Of a stretch of 64,000 bases of DNA, positions 18,479 to 32,691 are shown piece after piece. Each line of letters starts with the position of its first letter. Within the stretch, counting starts at the first letter, position 1. This DNA comes from Tetradesmus obliquus (lineage: Eukaryota > Chlorophyta > Chlorophyceae > Sphaeropleales > Scenedesmaceae): the NCBI GenBank assembly GCA_030272155.1, contig CP126194.1, positions 3,649,501-3,713,500 of the forward strand, given 5' to 3'. The position numbers and the translations under genes are program-made. A model generated the notes under the pieces. That model saw nothing but the letters and a program-made list of their open reading frames with translations, ran no database searches and was not told the origin of the DNA.

Positions 18479-19336
18479 AAGGCGGCTCTACAAGCAGCAG
18501 CAGCACCAGCAGCAGGTCACAGTTGGGAGAGCTGCTACAGCAGCAGGAGGAGCAGCAGCAGTAGCACCAGCATGTGCCGCAGCTGCTGCGCCGCTATGTC
18601 ATGAACAATTCAAGTTTGGTGCTGATAACTATTGCTGTAAGGCTGTTCAGGCACCTGGATCATTCCCATCATCTTGACGGGTATAACCGCAGTATCGACT
18701 TGAACTCGTTTGAGCTATTGATCCGCGATAGAGGCACGTCAGCCCGTTCGTTTATTGCTGCATCAAGGCCTTGACCTGCTGCTGGCACTGTATAGCGACG
18801 ATGACGGGAGCTACTGACATCGACGTCATGTCACTTAGGGACACAGCACCCCTTCACATTCCCACGCAAGTGAAGCGTGTCAAGAAGCACACACATATAC
18901 ATGCAATGGATTTACAGCAAACACGGTGAAGCCGGGAGTTGAGCCGTTGGAAGGCTGAACCAGCAACCAGCACTGCCAGGGCCACTAGCACTGCCTGGGC
19001 CAGTGACCAATCACGTAGCAGGCACCAGCACGACACGCTGCGTCAGGACATGCGCCCTTTATCACTACTACACATTAGCAACCGGATTCCCGTGCAGCAC
19101 GGCCATCGCCTTTAAGGCCAGATGCTGAGGACAATCCCATTGCGTGATGCTTGACTCAAGCCATCGGATGGCAAGATGCAAACAGTCCCTAACCAAATCA
19201 TCAATTTGTAGCATGATGATGATGACAAGTCCCTAACCCAGACTACGACACACAGAACAGCCCTGCTATGCCTTGCTAATCTATGGGATCACTGAGAGTG
19301 GGGATCACTGCTCTCACTATCCGCACCCAGCGGCTG
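18479..19336. other. Intergenic or 5' part of MYND gene
   Basis: Contains CAG/CTG-rich sequence to about 18600, then nothing recognisable to 19336. An upstream exon of the MYND gene with its ATG may be hidden here. A short near-repeat of AAGTCCCTAACC occurs at about 19185 and 19230. Confidence 0.5.
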
Positions 19337-22300
19337 TCACGCAGATCCTGATTGTAACTGATTATTCTGCACAGTACCTGCCGCTGGCAATTCAGCTAGA
19401 GCCGCGCTGGCCTCGACAGTCGCCAGCAGCAGCTGCGCCTTGCACACCACCTCGGGGGCCCCTGGCCGCCAGTGTGCATCACCAACCAGCATGAACTCCA
19501 CCAGCTCTATCAAGCCAGGGTGGCCTGCCAGCGCCTCACGCTCCTGGCTGTTCAGCACATTGCCGCTGCTGCTGCTGCCGCCAGCAGTGCTGCTGCTGGG
19601 CCCTGATGTGCTGTTTGCTGCCCTGCTCGGAGCATACAAGGTGATGCGACCAACGCCCTGCAGCCACAAAAGAAGTTGCAGATGCTTAAGCAGCTGCCGC
19701 AGCAAGAAGAGAGCAATGATTACTGTATGCTGGGCGCATTTCTCAGCACTGCTGGCAAGTCATGTCGTGTTCACACAGCATGGTGCAGCAAGGCTGGCGT
19801 GTGCGATGGAGGGACAAAACAACTGGCTGCCACTTTCCCAACAAAGAAACACACTGTAACTGGCAGCCACCAGCACCACGATGCATGATGCATTAGGAAG
19901 CATGCTTTGAACAAACTCACCTCCTGTTCAAACAGCACGCGCCCTGTCAGCAGCTCATACAGTGTGCACCCTAAGCTCCACACGTCATGCGCACGGCCCA
20001 CGCCGCGGTGCTTGCGCCTGTCGTGCTGCTCGTGGCCCGCGTTCTGCTGCCCCGCATGCAGCAGCAGCATCTCAGGGCTGCTGAACAGCTCCGTGCCGCG
20101 GTGGCGCTGCGCAAACGCGCTGCCAGCAGCGTCAAACATGAGCGCGTCGCCAAAGTCAGCCAGCACTACATCACAGGGCAGCTTGCTGCTCCTGCTGCTG
20201 CTGCTGCTGGGGCTGCTGCTGTTGGTGTCTAGCAGCAGGTTGTCGCCTTTGATGTCGTAGTGCACGACGTTGCAGGCGTGCAGCGCAGCCACTGTCGAGG
20301 CAACCTGCGCAGGCAGCAGCGGATCGGATGGGAGACGATTTAGTGTCCAGCGGCAATAGAGCAGGCAAGGTCTACACACAAAAAGCAAGACAATGCTGCT
20401 GTGCTCCCTTCTTTGAACTTATTTGCAGCAGGCCTGCAACAAGACCGATTGCCCAACCGCTTGATGCTGCTTTGAGAAACAGCCTCAGCGTCAGGTTTTT
20501 CTGTCCTTGTTCACTTGGTGTTGCCTCACTGCTGCGCCCACCTGCAGGAATACGCGCAGGTACAGTTCCACTTCCTGCTGCCGCAGGCCTGCGCCCCGCG
20601 CCTGCCGCCAGGCGCGCAGCGACCCCGAGTAGCGAGGGAACACCAGCACCCACTGCGGCTGCTGCTGCTGGTATTGCTGCGGCGCATCCAGGCCGTTGCT
20701 CCTGCTGCCGCCCAGCACGCCATAGTCCAGTAATGGCACCACGCCTGCGTGGCCTCGCAGGCTCTCAAGAATGGCCACCTGTTTGGTTGTTGCAAACGGG
20801 CAGCAGTGCGAGCAGTTTACACTGGTGTCCTTCGGGTTGGTGTGGGGGTCTGCTGCGTGATGGCACACAGTGCGCTTCAAACATAAGATGTGCTGGGGCG
20901 GATTTAAATCTCTTTTATGTCAACCTGTTGTGGGTTATGTGACGCTGCATGCATCACCATGCTGTCAAACTGACGGCTGGTGCGCGCCATTTAATTAGAT
21001 ACTTATCGCATATCTGTGTGCAGGTGACAGCCAGCCATCTCACTTCGTTGTGGACGCGCTCGAAGCAGCTCGCATCGTTCTCAGCCGAGCCCACCAGCTT
21101 GGCAGCCACTGAGATGCGCTTGCCGTCTTGCAGCAGCTGCGCAGGAGGGTGCAGCAGCAAGCATGTCAGCAAGATGCAGCCCAACATGCCCAGGCCAGCC
21201 GGCTGAACGAAGCACGCCGCGCTGTACTTTGTGCAAGCAGCTGGACGCATCTGCACACACAGATGTGAAGCTGTCAACAGTGCAATCATGTTCTGTCTCC
21301 ATAGTCAACCGCAAAGACAACGCCTTGCAGCACTCACCGTGGCCGCCTGCACTTCGCTGAATGCGCCCTGCGAGATCATCCCCACCAGCTGCAGCCTGCC
21401 TGCCCCCAGCATTGCCGGGCACAGCAGCTTCAGCAGGCGCAGCGTGCACGCCGCCAGGCCAGACAACACTGCTGCGCCGCTGTCGCTGTGTGCTGCAGCA
21501 GCACCAGGAATGCTGTGGGCGCTGCACGATGACGCTGCCGCTGGTGGTTGCATCTGTGTGTGCGCCCTGTCAGCAAGCGCCTGCGCTATGTGTGCGTTCT
21601 CTGGCTGCGACAGGTGCGCCAGCAGCACCAGCACCTTGTGCTGCAGCGCGTTGTCTGCATGCGCAGCAGCATGCAGCGCATCGCCGCAAACAAAACGAAC
21701 ACAATCATGAGTCAGCTTAAATTAGGTGGTGTCAGCATCTATTGAGTCAAGGATGAAGCCACAACACGTGTTCTGAATGGACAGGAGGTCTGACCCATGG
21801 ACGGCTACAACCTCAAACACACAAAAACATGTACATGCACAAAATAAGCCCTCACCTGAAGGGTCCTGCGGCAGCTGCAGCGGGTCCAGCATGCCGGAGG
21901 GGCTGCTCAGCAGGTGCAGCGCCAGCTCCAGGCACAGCACATGCAGCTCCCGGTCAACGTACATCGCACGGCTGCGCCTGTGTGACTCGTACCGCACACG
22001 CAAGGTGCTGCCGCCGGATGCCGCCACCGCTGCTGCTGCAGGCTGCTCAGTGGTATGGGCATCTGCTGCAGCTCTGCTTGAGGTTGCGTGTGGATGTGTG
22101 GGCGGGCGCGAGGTCACGAGGGGTGTGGCTGCCGCCAGTAGGCTGGGGGCAGCAGCAAATCGTGCTGAAGACGTCGTGCTGCTGCTGGGGGACGCAAGCT
22201 GCAGCATGGCGTGTTGGCTGGAGGGCAGGTTGAGGTGCGGCACCAGCGCCCGCCTGCCAGGGCTCCTGTGACACAGAGTAATGCAGCAACAGACAGAATA

Positions 22301-24272
22301 TGATGTGTAAGGCCGGTGCTAGGCGAAGATCGCAACTTGGAGTTGGCAAGAGCCAGGGCTCCTGTGTAGCGGCAAGGCCAGCAAGCAACACAGATGCAGT
22401 GTATACGCATTGGTAAGACACGTGCTGTGTGGTCGATGACATATGAATGCGCAGCTTGGCGAGAGCCGCCGAGCAGGATATACGTGCATTTGACAGCATG
22501 CGGGTGCTGGCGAGCTCATGTGTGAGTGTACAGTGAACTGGTGGGGGAGCAGTGCTTCTCCTTTGAATGCTCGGCAGCCCTTTGCGCGAACGTGCATGCA
22601 CCTGAACATCCAAGAGCTGCCGCACTGCTGTCCGCACCTGGCGATGCTGTGTGAGCTGCCGCTGCCGTGCTCCTCCTGCAGCCCCTGCTCCTGGCCATAC
22701 TCCTCTTCATGCAGGCCGACAGCATCATCAAGGCGCTGCTCCTCACACAAGCTGTCGTCATCATCCTCAGAAGCGTCGTCGCCGGCTGCTGCTAGCCCTG
22801 CTGCTGCTGCTGCTGCCTCTCCTGCTGCATGCACAGGCGCACCCTCAGCAATAGCAGCTACAGCGCCGACGGCGCGGTGCACTCCACCCAATAATTCCTG
22901 CTGCTCAGAGTTGCTAGGCGGTGCCTGGTCGTTGCAGCTGCGCTGCATTGCGCTGTTATCCGGCCCCGGCGCAGCAGCTGACCGCAGCGGTGGCAGCACC
23001 GGCTTCTTGTGTGGCGCAGGTTTCTGCTTTTCCTCCTCTTCGTACTCATCGTAGCCTGCTGCTATCAGGCTGCTGCAGTCGCTGCCACCATCATCCTCGC
23101 AGCCACTGCTGAGATCCCAGAAGCCCTCCCCGCCTGCCTCCTCCTCTTCCATGATGCGCTCAAAGTCCTCTTCTAGATCAAAGCCAGGCCTGTAGGCATC
23201 GCCAATATCCTCAGCACCTTCATTTTCAGCACCAGAACAAGCAGCAGCTGCTGCTGCTGCAGCCGCAGGAGTGTGACTAGAGGGCAGGCCCAGTGCCAAG
23301 GATGGCACCCTGGGCCGGTCAGGAACAGCACTGCAGTGCCGCGCAGTCGTGTCTGCTGCACCGTCCCAGCTGCGGCTGCTGCTGCCACCGCTGCTGCTGC
23401 CGCCGTCGCTGCTGCTGCCGAGCCGCTGCCATGCCACTTTCTCCTTTACAGGCGACTTGCTGTCTGGCAGCGGAGCCGCTGGCTTGCTGCAGCAGTCGCC
23501 CCTCGGATCCCTATCATCCTCATAGTCACTGCTGGCCTGCTGCTCTGTGGTGGGCTCACCACTGCTGGGTGCTGCAGTGCCATTACCACCAGTGCTGCTG
23601 CTGCTGTTGAGCCTGCCGCTGCGCACTGCCAGGAGGCTCTCAGCAGCACGCGCCCTGGGCCCCAAAGCCAACCCAGGCCCTCCCTCACTAGGTGGCTGAG
23701 GCATGCGCAATACTGGCAGGCTGCTGGCTGCTGCTGCACCAGCACCATTCTGCAGAGCTTCCTCAGGGCTGCCAGGCCGCCTGGGCTGCTTTGGCGGCGT
23801 GGCTGCTGCAGCAGCTTTGGCCCGAGCTGCAGCTGCAGCTGCCTCAAACTTCTGCACCCTGGACTGCACAGAGCGTAGGTGTGGTGGGCTTTCTTCAGCA
23901 TCAGCGGCTGCTGCCTTGCAGCTTGCTTGCTGCAAGCCGCATGTGCCCTCCTGCTCAACAGGACAGGCTGCAGCTGCCTCACCGCCTGGCCTCCTGGCAG
24001 TAGCAGCAGCAGACACATCTGGCTGCTCCCGGCGGCCGTGTTTGCGGTCTGGCAGCGGGCTGCATGCATCTGCACGCCGCTTTAAGCTGTCTGTAACTGC
24101 TTGAGTAGCACGCTGCTGCTGCTGCTGCTCTGCTGCTAGAGCAAGATCCACACTGCTGTGGTGCTCCTCACGCTCGGCTTGCTGGGAGGCGCCAAAGCTG
24201 CTCAAGCTGGATAAGCCGCGCTCAGTGAGCACATCCTCTGCAGCATCTGCCTCGTCCTGCAACTCACAACCG

Positions 24273-24307
<35 letters not shown>

Positions 24308-27300
24308 CCAGCCGTCGCCGGCGGCCGCTAGCCCACGCAGCGTGTGCCTGGCGCTGCTGCGCGCTGTGGATGCTGGCGTCGTGGCGCAGCTGCTGCTGCC
24401 CGCGCCGTGCTGCTGCTGCTGCCCGAGCAGCGAGTGCTCCAAGCTCAGCTCGCGGATGAGGAAGTCCAGCACCTTGAGCTGCAGAAAGCGCCGCCGCACC
24501 AGGTTGGCGCCGCCAGTGTGGCGGCAGAGAGCCAGCAGCACCTACAAAAGGGAAATGAACTTGTTTCAAGACCTTGCAGCCAGAGGGATAGTGCAGGGTG
24601 CCGTGTTGGCTTGACATCATGCATGCAGGTGTATTCAGCTTGTTAGGAACGGCTGCGGCGGGTGCTTGACTGAATGGCTGCTGCAAGGGGCTGAAACAAG
24701 CAGAAGCCCTTGGGGTCCAAAGCTGTACCATCGCGTGTTCCGTCCACAAAGGTGGACTTTCTGGTTTATCTGAAACCAATTAAACTCACCCTGATGTGGC
24801 CTTTGCTGCAGGCTGCCACTGTCTGGCCAGGTGCAGTTGGCAGCTTGTAGTAGTGCCGCGTGAAGTGCAGCAGGTGGTAGTGCACGTAGAACTCAGCGAG
24901 CTGTGGCACCGCCAGCGGGTACGAGTTCGGCACGTCAAACGCCGACGCGATGAAGTTGAGCACCTGCAGGCAAGGATGACATAACAGGAGGTTGAAACAC
25001 TTCCTTTCAGACGCATTTGTTGAGCCAGGCTTGCTGCCGGCAGTGGGTCTGGCGCCAAGCCATGTGTACCACCGCACATCCACAATCTGCTGGCTGGCCG
25101 TCCATTTCAGGTGCGCAGCTGCAGTATCGAACCGACTCGCCACGCACACTCACTTCTATTTGCAGAGGCAGTGCCGCAGGGCTGCCGTCCAGCTCATCGA
25201 GCTGGGCCACTGCATACGCCCTGCCGCCCCGCTGCCGCAGCAGCAGGTCCACCAGCAGCCGCAGAGCCTCCCTGCCAGCCTGCCCTGCTGCGCTGCCTGC
25301 TGAAGCTGCCTCTGCAGATACAGATCGATGCATGCCTGCCAGCAAACCAACTGTGTCTAGCTGCAGGGCAGTGCACCTGCCGGCCTGCGCTGGGGTGCTG
25401 CTGCTGCTGCTACCTGCAGCTGCAGTGCCCGGGGCACACTGTACTTCAGCATGACTGTGACCACCACCTGCAGCTGGCTGCATGGACGTGTGCTGCCCCT
25501 GACGCCTCTGAGATTCACCAGAGAGCATAGTGACACCTGTGACATGTTCATCACCGATAGAGGCGTCCAAGCCCCCGCTGCTGCTGCGTGCACTGCTGCC
25601 GAGGTTGCTGCCAAGCCTAGCGACTGCATGCTGCTGCTTCTGCAGCTGCAGGTCCGTACTCATGCTGCTGGTGCGGCGCGCGCTGCTGCTTGCGGCATAC
25701 CAACTCAGGCTGCTGGTTGTGGATAAGGCATCTGCTGTGTCTGCGCAAACAGCAGCAGCAATGAATGTGCGGTGAGTACAAGATGGGTGCCAGGGAGCTG
25801 TCCATGGTGTGGTTGCTGTAATGCACCCTGTTGCTGAATGCTGCTTCATCATTGCAACTCGCAGACTTGAGTTTCAATAACTTTGTTCTGCAAATGCTGC
25901 ATGATCAGCCTCACCTGGCCTGCTAGCATGCCACTGCGCTGGCAGCTGCAGCACCGCTGTCAGCAGCTGCCAGCAGTGCGCCTTGATGCTGTTGCCCTGT
26001 GCTGCCTCGCCAGAAGGCCCTTCCAGTGCTCCCTCAGCTTGTCGCGCTGCACCTAGCCTGGAGCTAGATGTTGCAGGTGTGCTGCTGCCAGCGCCAGAGG
26101 AACAGGCGCTTGCAGTACCATGCACATAACCCCCGGCTGCTGCAGCAGATCCGCGAGTTCCCTCCCCAGCATAGCTGCCGCGAGCGCTTGCGTGACCAGC
26201 CGGCAGCCGCTGCTGCAAGACGTCCAGCACAAGCTGCAGCGTGTCTGATGGCAGCAGCGCTGCTGCAGTGCCATCAGAGCTGTACGATGCTGCCCCGGCT
26301 AAGCTGCTGCTGTTGCTGCCGCCTGCCTGCTGGCTGCCCAGCATCTGCAGCAGGTGGCTGACTGCAAGAGGCGATGCAACCTGCAACCAAAGCAGCAGCA
26401 GCAGCAGCAGCAGCGGCAGCGGGAGGTAGTTGTCATCAGCCACGTACCAGAGAGGTGGACAGCGGGACTGCCGCCTCCAGCAACGCGACTCACAGCCTGG
26501 CAATCCGCAACCTTCGAGCGTATATGCAGTAACACTACAGGGTGGTTGGCCTTGGCTGGGCGGCACAAGAAGCTGCCGCCACCACTGTCAGCTGGTATAA
26601 CTGCGCCACACGCACAATGAGGCAGAGATGTGCCGCACCTGCTGCGCAAGCTCCGCATACACCTGCACCAGCGCATCCATGGCTTGCACTGCTGGCCAGG
26701 CCCACAGTGACACCCTGCTGGCCCGCAGCACATGCTCCACCTGTGCCAAGGCACGGCCCATCTCAACGCATGCCGCCTCAGCTATGTGTGGCCTGGCTGC
26801 GGTGCGCAGGTAGCCATGCAGCAGCAGCAGCGCATCTCGGCACTCCTCATGCACGCTGCTGCTGCCACCTGCGGCACAGCAAACATGATACGAGTGTGAT
26901 GGTCTGCATGCAGAACCTTGCAGCCAAGCCGCCGATCTTAGGAAAGTTGCAAGGACGTGAGACTGCAACATGCCTACAGGCATTCGAAGGAGTTGTGTTC
27001 CAAGCAGCATCGGGCAGAAACTGTCGCAGATCACGCACAAAAACAGCCACTGCGACCAGCTGCTTCACAGCATGCGTACCTGGCCTTCTGCTGCCGCATA
27101 TGTCCAGCAGCCGCTGCCTGAACTGCCCCAGCAGGGTGCTACCAGAAAGGTGGCACGCGCCGCTGTCAGCAGCAAGCAGATGCTGGCAGCGGGGCGGCTG
27201 GCTGCAGCGCGCCAGCAGCTACAAACGCAGCAACATGGCAGCAGTGGCACGCCATCAACACTACGGTTAGTGCCTAGGCCTACTCTTTCGCAAAACAACT

Positions 27301-30300
27301 AACGACCAAATACACTCTAGTGGATGTGCATGATCAATAATCACCTTTTGATGGACGCACATACATAGCAGACATAATGCTGTGCAGCTGCCGCTCGCTC
27401 ACCTGCATGCTGAGGTGCTGCTGCTGCTGTGTCCACAGTTCCAGCGCCTGCTCTGACTGCTGCGACTGCCCCAGCTGCTGCTGCAGCAGTGCCCGCGGCA
27501 GCAGCAGATGCTCCAGCAGCGCATGGCCTAGGCTGCGAGGCAGTGGGGCATCCGCTGGCAGTTGCTGCACGATCAGGTGCATGCACTGCAGCAGGTGCGC
27601 CTGCAGCTGCAGGGGTTGCGGCAGCTTCTGCAGCTGCTCCTGCAGAGGCGGCTCCTGCTTGCATGGAGGCTGACTCTGTGCAGCTGCCCCTGCCAGATGG
27701 CCTGCAGCATGAGGCAACACACGCGCATCTTGTCTGTAACTTCATGCCTCACAGGCTAAGCAGGCAGCAGACATGCATGCTATCTTCTGCTGGAGAGCTC
27801 TGGCTCAACCTCATGCCAGTACATGCACAGGCAGCATGCCTGCTGGTGTGCATACATAGCAGCATGACATACATGTCTAACGGTTGCAGGCGGTGTCAAA
27901 ATGCACGTGACTGCTGCTCACCTGCCCCGCTGTGCTTGCCCTGCTGCCGGGAGCCTTCCACGTCGCTGGCATGCAGCAGCTTGTGCGTCACGAAAGCCGC
28001 CAGGTCTGCTGCCATGACACTCTCACCGCAGCTGTGGCCCAGCTGCTGCAGTGCTGCCACAAACGATATCGCGCTGCCAGGCTGCACCTCTGCCGCCTGT
28101 CGCACACCGCTACAGTCACTGGCCGCATCGCTGGTCCTGCATGACAGCCGTATCGACCGTGTGAGGTGAACCTGCGGGGTAGCTGGTAGTGAGGTGGGCA
28201 GAGACAGCCTGGGGACCACAGGCCGCCGAAGCGGACTGCTTGTGCCATCAGCGCTTGCTGCTGTTGCTTGCGCAGATGTGGCGTAGCCAGAGGTGTCAGG
28301 AGCTGAGTCATCGTCTGGCTCAGTAGCCCAGGTCACAGGGTGGGACCATGGGCCGCCTGCAGAGCAGCCAGCATCAGCAAAAGGTGCAGTTAGCTGGACA
28401 CATTCGTCAAACTACATCAGCGGTGAATTCACAGCAGCACAGCACAGCTTTGGCCCAGCTGCTTGAACAGACTGCAACTGTAAACCTCAGAGGGCTGGCT
28501 GAGCATGGGAAGGAGAACGTTGTGGTGGACATGTGCGCATTCACTCACTTGACACTGGTGCACACCCCTGTGCGGTGCGCAGGGTAGGCAGCAAGGCACT
28601 GTAGCGCTGCTGCAGCTGCTGCAGCAGATCAGCATCCTGGCACACCTGCGATGGCAAACAGGCAAGCCTGGTCATTTAGTGCCAAGCAGTCACCATGTAA
28701 TTTGTGCACTGCTTGCAAACTGTATTACTCAGATACAGAATTGTGTGCACCTGCTCCAGCAACAGTATTCAACTCTCATTCTGCAAGTTGTCATCTGCTG
28801 TGCATCCTTGTGCGCGGCTGTCAGCAGCGACTTCCCCGCTTACCTGCTGCATCAGCTGCCCCAACTGGCTGGTGCCCGGCGTCAGCTCCTGCAGCATGCT
28901 GCCCAGCAACTGCGCTGCGTTCAGCGCCTGGGACTGAGTGCCCCACAAGCTGCGAGTGATGCAGTCCAGCATGAGGCGTGCCTGTGGCGCTGCCTGCTGC
29001 TCAGCATGCAGCAGCACCACAGACATGCAGTCGCTGACGCTGCGGAGAACCTCAGCAGCCTCATGCTGCTGCCGCTGCTGCTGCAAGCTGTTGACTGCAG
29101 GCAGTGCTGCAGCGCAATCCACAAGCGCTGCAATGATGCCGCCATCCAGCCAGGATTGCCTGCAGCGCATACAGCACACCAGCGGGCCATTCGTATGTGC
29201 CAATTTAACACGAGGGCCGCCATACACATTAGCCGCACACTGAAGGCATGCCGTCTCCTGCTTGCATGCTTTTGGTCTTGTTCATGCCACATCATATGCT
29301 GGCAAGGCAAGTCAAAACAGCCGGAAACTCAGCTGCAGCTCACATGTTGGCAGCAGCCTGAGGGCCACGCGCACTAGCATCCAGCCGGCTCTTCAGCTGT
29401 TGCAGGCTCTGCAGACATGGCTGCAGGCTCTGGATGCTTTGCTGCACTGCCTTGTTGAGGCGCCTGGCATGTGCATGCTTCTTCAAGACCTTGCCTGCCA
29501 GCTGCAGTGAGCTCACAACCTCCGTCCTGCAAGATGCATTGCAACAGCGCGAGCGCAGCAGTCAGGTAAGCTTGCAAGCAAGCTGCACAGCACGTACTAA
29601 ACAAATGCAGGCTGCCGAGAATACAAGAGCAGCTGTTATGATAACGCACGTGCATGTCGTACTGGGGATGTGAGCTGGTCCAGGCAGTGACCTGTCCCGC
29701 TTACTCACTTGACAGGTCCTTTGGCCTGCGCTACCAGCAGCTCAATGCCTGGCCTGCTTAGGTTGAGGCGAAGCAGCCCAGCCACTTCAGCGCCAGGGCA
29801 GAGCAGCCTGAGTGCCTGCGAAGGCAAGAGTGTGGGTTGTGTTATATGACTTGTTCTGACCAGATGTTGACGCAGGGTAGGCCAGCCATCACCACACTCC
29901 ACGTACACTGCTTAGCTGTAGTGAGCAGCAAGACACTTACAGAAGCGGACTGTACCACATGCACAGCAGAAGGGTGTCGACACATTTGATGTCACGTGTC
30001 ACATTGACACAGTGACAAGCCTGAAAGCTGTATTATCTTGAACATTGCCCGCACCTGCCCATGGTAGCCCAGTACCCAATGGCCATGCGCTGTCAGCAGG
30101 TTGCGGCCCAAGGCACCTGCAGCAAGAGGTCAGGCGTCAGCTATCCCTTGTCAATAGGAAGGGTCCTGCTGCCATTCCACATGACGACCATGTGCTGCTT
30201 GGCATTGGACTTTCAGGACGTACAACTATTAAAGCATCGATATGCAGGCCCATGACATTTGTGAAATGGGAGCAACCATGTGTACCACACATGCCATGTG

Positions 30301-31591
30301 CATGCACAGAAGCACACCACACAAGCTGTTTCATGCTCGCATCCTTGCCCAAGTGCCGTCCATCCGACCATTTAGCGCCGCATCAATTGTGTGCGCACCT
30401 TGCCGTATGCTGAGCCAGTCCTGCAGCACCTGCAGGCTCAGCTTCAGAAACAGCTCCACAGAGTCACGGTCCGGGATCACTGCTGTTGCCACAACCGTCT
30501 CCTGCAAGAGAACAACATCAGAACAAGCAGGAAGGTGCACTGGCTGTTGGTTGATGGCACCAGGCTGTGTGCGCCACGTGTTGCCGGCGCTGCTGTGTGA
30601 AGGTGCCTGCCTCAATGATGTTGAGCTCAGCCCTGCTTCGACAGCCAGATTGTTCAACCAAGCGACATTGAACGCCACGCCTCGCCATACCTGTTGCACT
30701 GTTGTATGCGCAGGCTTGCTACACATGTGCAATGTGAGAAGTCATCAAGTGACAGGCTTGCACGAAGCTGCTATGTTTCAGGCCAGGCATGCTCAGACAG
30801 TGTTGACAGCCTCAAGAAGCTGACATTTGGCAAAGCCAAACCTTGCTGACCTCTGCTGACACAACAACTGGCTTGGGCAAGCGCTGGACTTCAACTGACA
30901 GCGGCATGCGCTGCGTGACGACATCACCAGACCACCTGCAAAGAACAGCACCACACACACCATGATGAAAAAGGACAGGGTTGACACAGTGCATAGTTGG
31001 GCTGGTCTAGTGAAGGGGCTGCAGTGTAGGTGGTCTGTGCTAGGACTTTGTCAGTGCATCCAGTTGCGTGTCAGGTCGCCTAGATTGTTGCTAGGATGAA
31101 GTTCTGGTATCCCACATACTTGGTTGCTGGCATGCTGTGTTGGGTTACGTCGATACAGCTGCTCCAAGCTGACATCGCTGCATGCTTGCACAGCAAGCTG
31201 ATGCTGCTGTACTGCTGCTGCTGTGTGTGGCTGAAGAGTACCAAGGCACTTGCCGTTCTGTGAGGAACAGAGCTTCCTGCTCCATGTCCAGCCACACCAT
31301 AGCAGGGTTGCTGTCATCCTGTGCAGTGGCAGGCAGCAATCAAGCATTACGCAGTGCAACAGGCTGCCTCCAGCTAGCAAGATGTATCACGCCACAACAT
31401 GTTCACAGAGCTTCAGTCACTGCTGGTGGTGATTTAAGTCAAGGAGTACACTGAATATGGGTTGAGGTGCTCACTTGCAGGACCTTTGCTGCTGCAGATG
31501 CTGCTGTCAGCACATCAAGTGTGGGGAGCCGCCGCGGCCGCAGGCTGAAGCAACCCTTGAGCTGAACTATCTCTGCCACCTCCTTCCCCAT
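19337..31591 (-). CDS. Very large armadillo/HEAT-like protein with C-terminal protein kinase domain
   Basis: About 25 exons over 12.2 kb. Start ATG at 31591 (MGKEVAEIVQLKGCF; exon 31475-31591). Many exons of helical sequence follow, such as LVLDVLQQRLP, LQLAGKVLKKHAHARRL and LNAAQLLGSMLQEL, reading like armadillo/HEAT helices. A conserved pair is VLNFIASAFDVPNSYPL (24790-24965) and LVRRRFLQLKVLDFLIREL, the start of a 1.9 kb exon (22638-24542) with a long acidic, low-complexity tail. The kinase lies at the C-terminus: glycine loop LVGMISQGAFSEV (exon ending near 21340), Lys in VAAKLV (near 21100), hinge region VLVFPRYSGSL, catalytic loop HYDIKGDN, ADFGDA, a GTELFSSPEM activation segment, DVWSLGCTLYELLTG (19921-20304), and HWRPGAPEVV near the end. 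HRD is replaced by HYD, making it a non-RD kinase. Catalytic residues look intact, so activity is plausible. Substrate and role are unknown. Whether the far 5' exons belong to the same gene is inferred from consistent strand and phases. Confidence 0.78.
22250..22370 (-). repeat. Short exon-edge echo in the kinase gene
   Basis: The exon start GAGCCCTGGC after a CACAG acceptor (near 22267) is repeated after another ACACAG near 22360. The similarity is only about 20 bases, weaker than the other cases. Confidence 0.5.
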
Positions 31592-32543
31592 GTCAGTGGC
31601 TGCACTGGCACTTCACATCAGAGGACAACAGCTGCGCTGCTGATTGCTGCCTGACAGGTGCATGCTGCCTCTCGGCTGCGACCAGGCATCATGTGTTCGG
31701 CACTGTCAGCAAAAACCAGTGTTTGTATCACAATAGTTGTTTGCAGCAGCTTTTAGCCGGTTGCATCGGTGACAAACACAACAAGCACGGGCACCGACAA
31801 AGTCACACTTCCGTTTTAAACTGCACCAGCTTAATATAATTAAGGATCAGTTCAACACTTTTTGTGTACGTCCGTGTCCCTTCAGCCTTCAAGCTTTCAT
31901 AAAGTTTGAACCTGTGTCATTTCACTTGAGTAGCGGGTGGTTGTCGAATGCGCTGCGTTCTCATCTGATCTACTCCCCAGTCTCTGCTGACACAATTGCT
32001 TATTCACTAAGATAGGCTTTTGGCTCGTATCATCAGGTTACGAATGGGTGCAGACTGCATGCAGTGCTTGTCACCTGAGGTGGCAGGGTCCACAGAGCTG
32101 CCGCGGGCAAACTGTGACCACAGTTGTGCAGTATGTTGTGCATCTCTGGTGCCCAACCCAGAACCCGCGCTACGGCCAGGCCTACTGTGACCAGGGGTCT
32201 CTCAAAGTTCAGAGAGGCAACAAGCTGATGATCAGCACACTGCATTTGTGATGCAGCACACTGGCATGCCGCAATAGTGCATGCAAAGGGTCAGCAAAGC
32301 TCCCTGACCATGCGTATGCAAGCTCCACTGCATGTACCCAGTGTCCCTGCCCTATACACGCCCTAATGTCATGGAGCTTCAGGGCGACTGGTGAACAAAC
32401 CAGCTCTTCCATGCCAAGGAAGCACAGAGGTAACATAGATAGCTGAGGGCTGCGCACACTTCTAAATGAACTGTGTGCAGCACTATGGTCCGATTGCAGC
32501 TTCACTGGGGCATTGGATGCACTGCATGGTGTCTGCGTCACCG
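31592..32543. other. Intergenic, kinase 5' flank / phosphatase 3' flank
   Basis: No exon identified with confidence. One minus-strand frame at 32033-32245 (FERPLVTVGLAVARVLGW) is open but has no family match I recognise. AT-richer sequence around 31790-31900 may be promoter of the kinase gene. Confidence 0.5.
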
Positions 32544-32636
32544 TCACTGCTGCAGGAAGCCTAGAGCCTGCAACCCCTCTAGCACCCCTGCAGCCACTGA
32601 AGCCTTTGCCGCATACACGTGCGGGCTGTTGCAATA

Positions 32637-32691
<55 letters not shown>

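Noticed and set aside
22518-24104. Long plus-strand open frames opposite the kinase exon
   Set aside because: They are low-complexity shadows of a minus-strand coding exon whose ends fit splice sites and family-like sequence.
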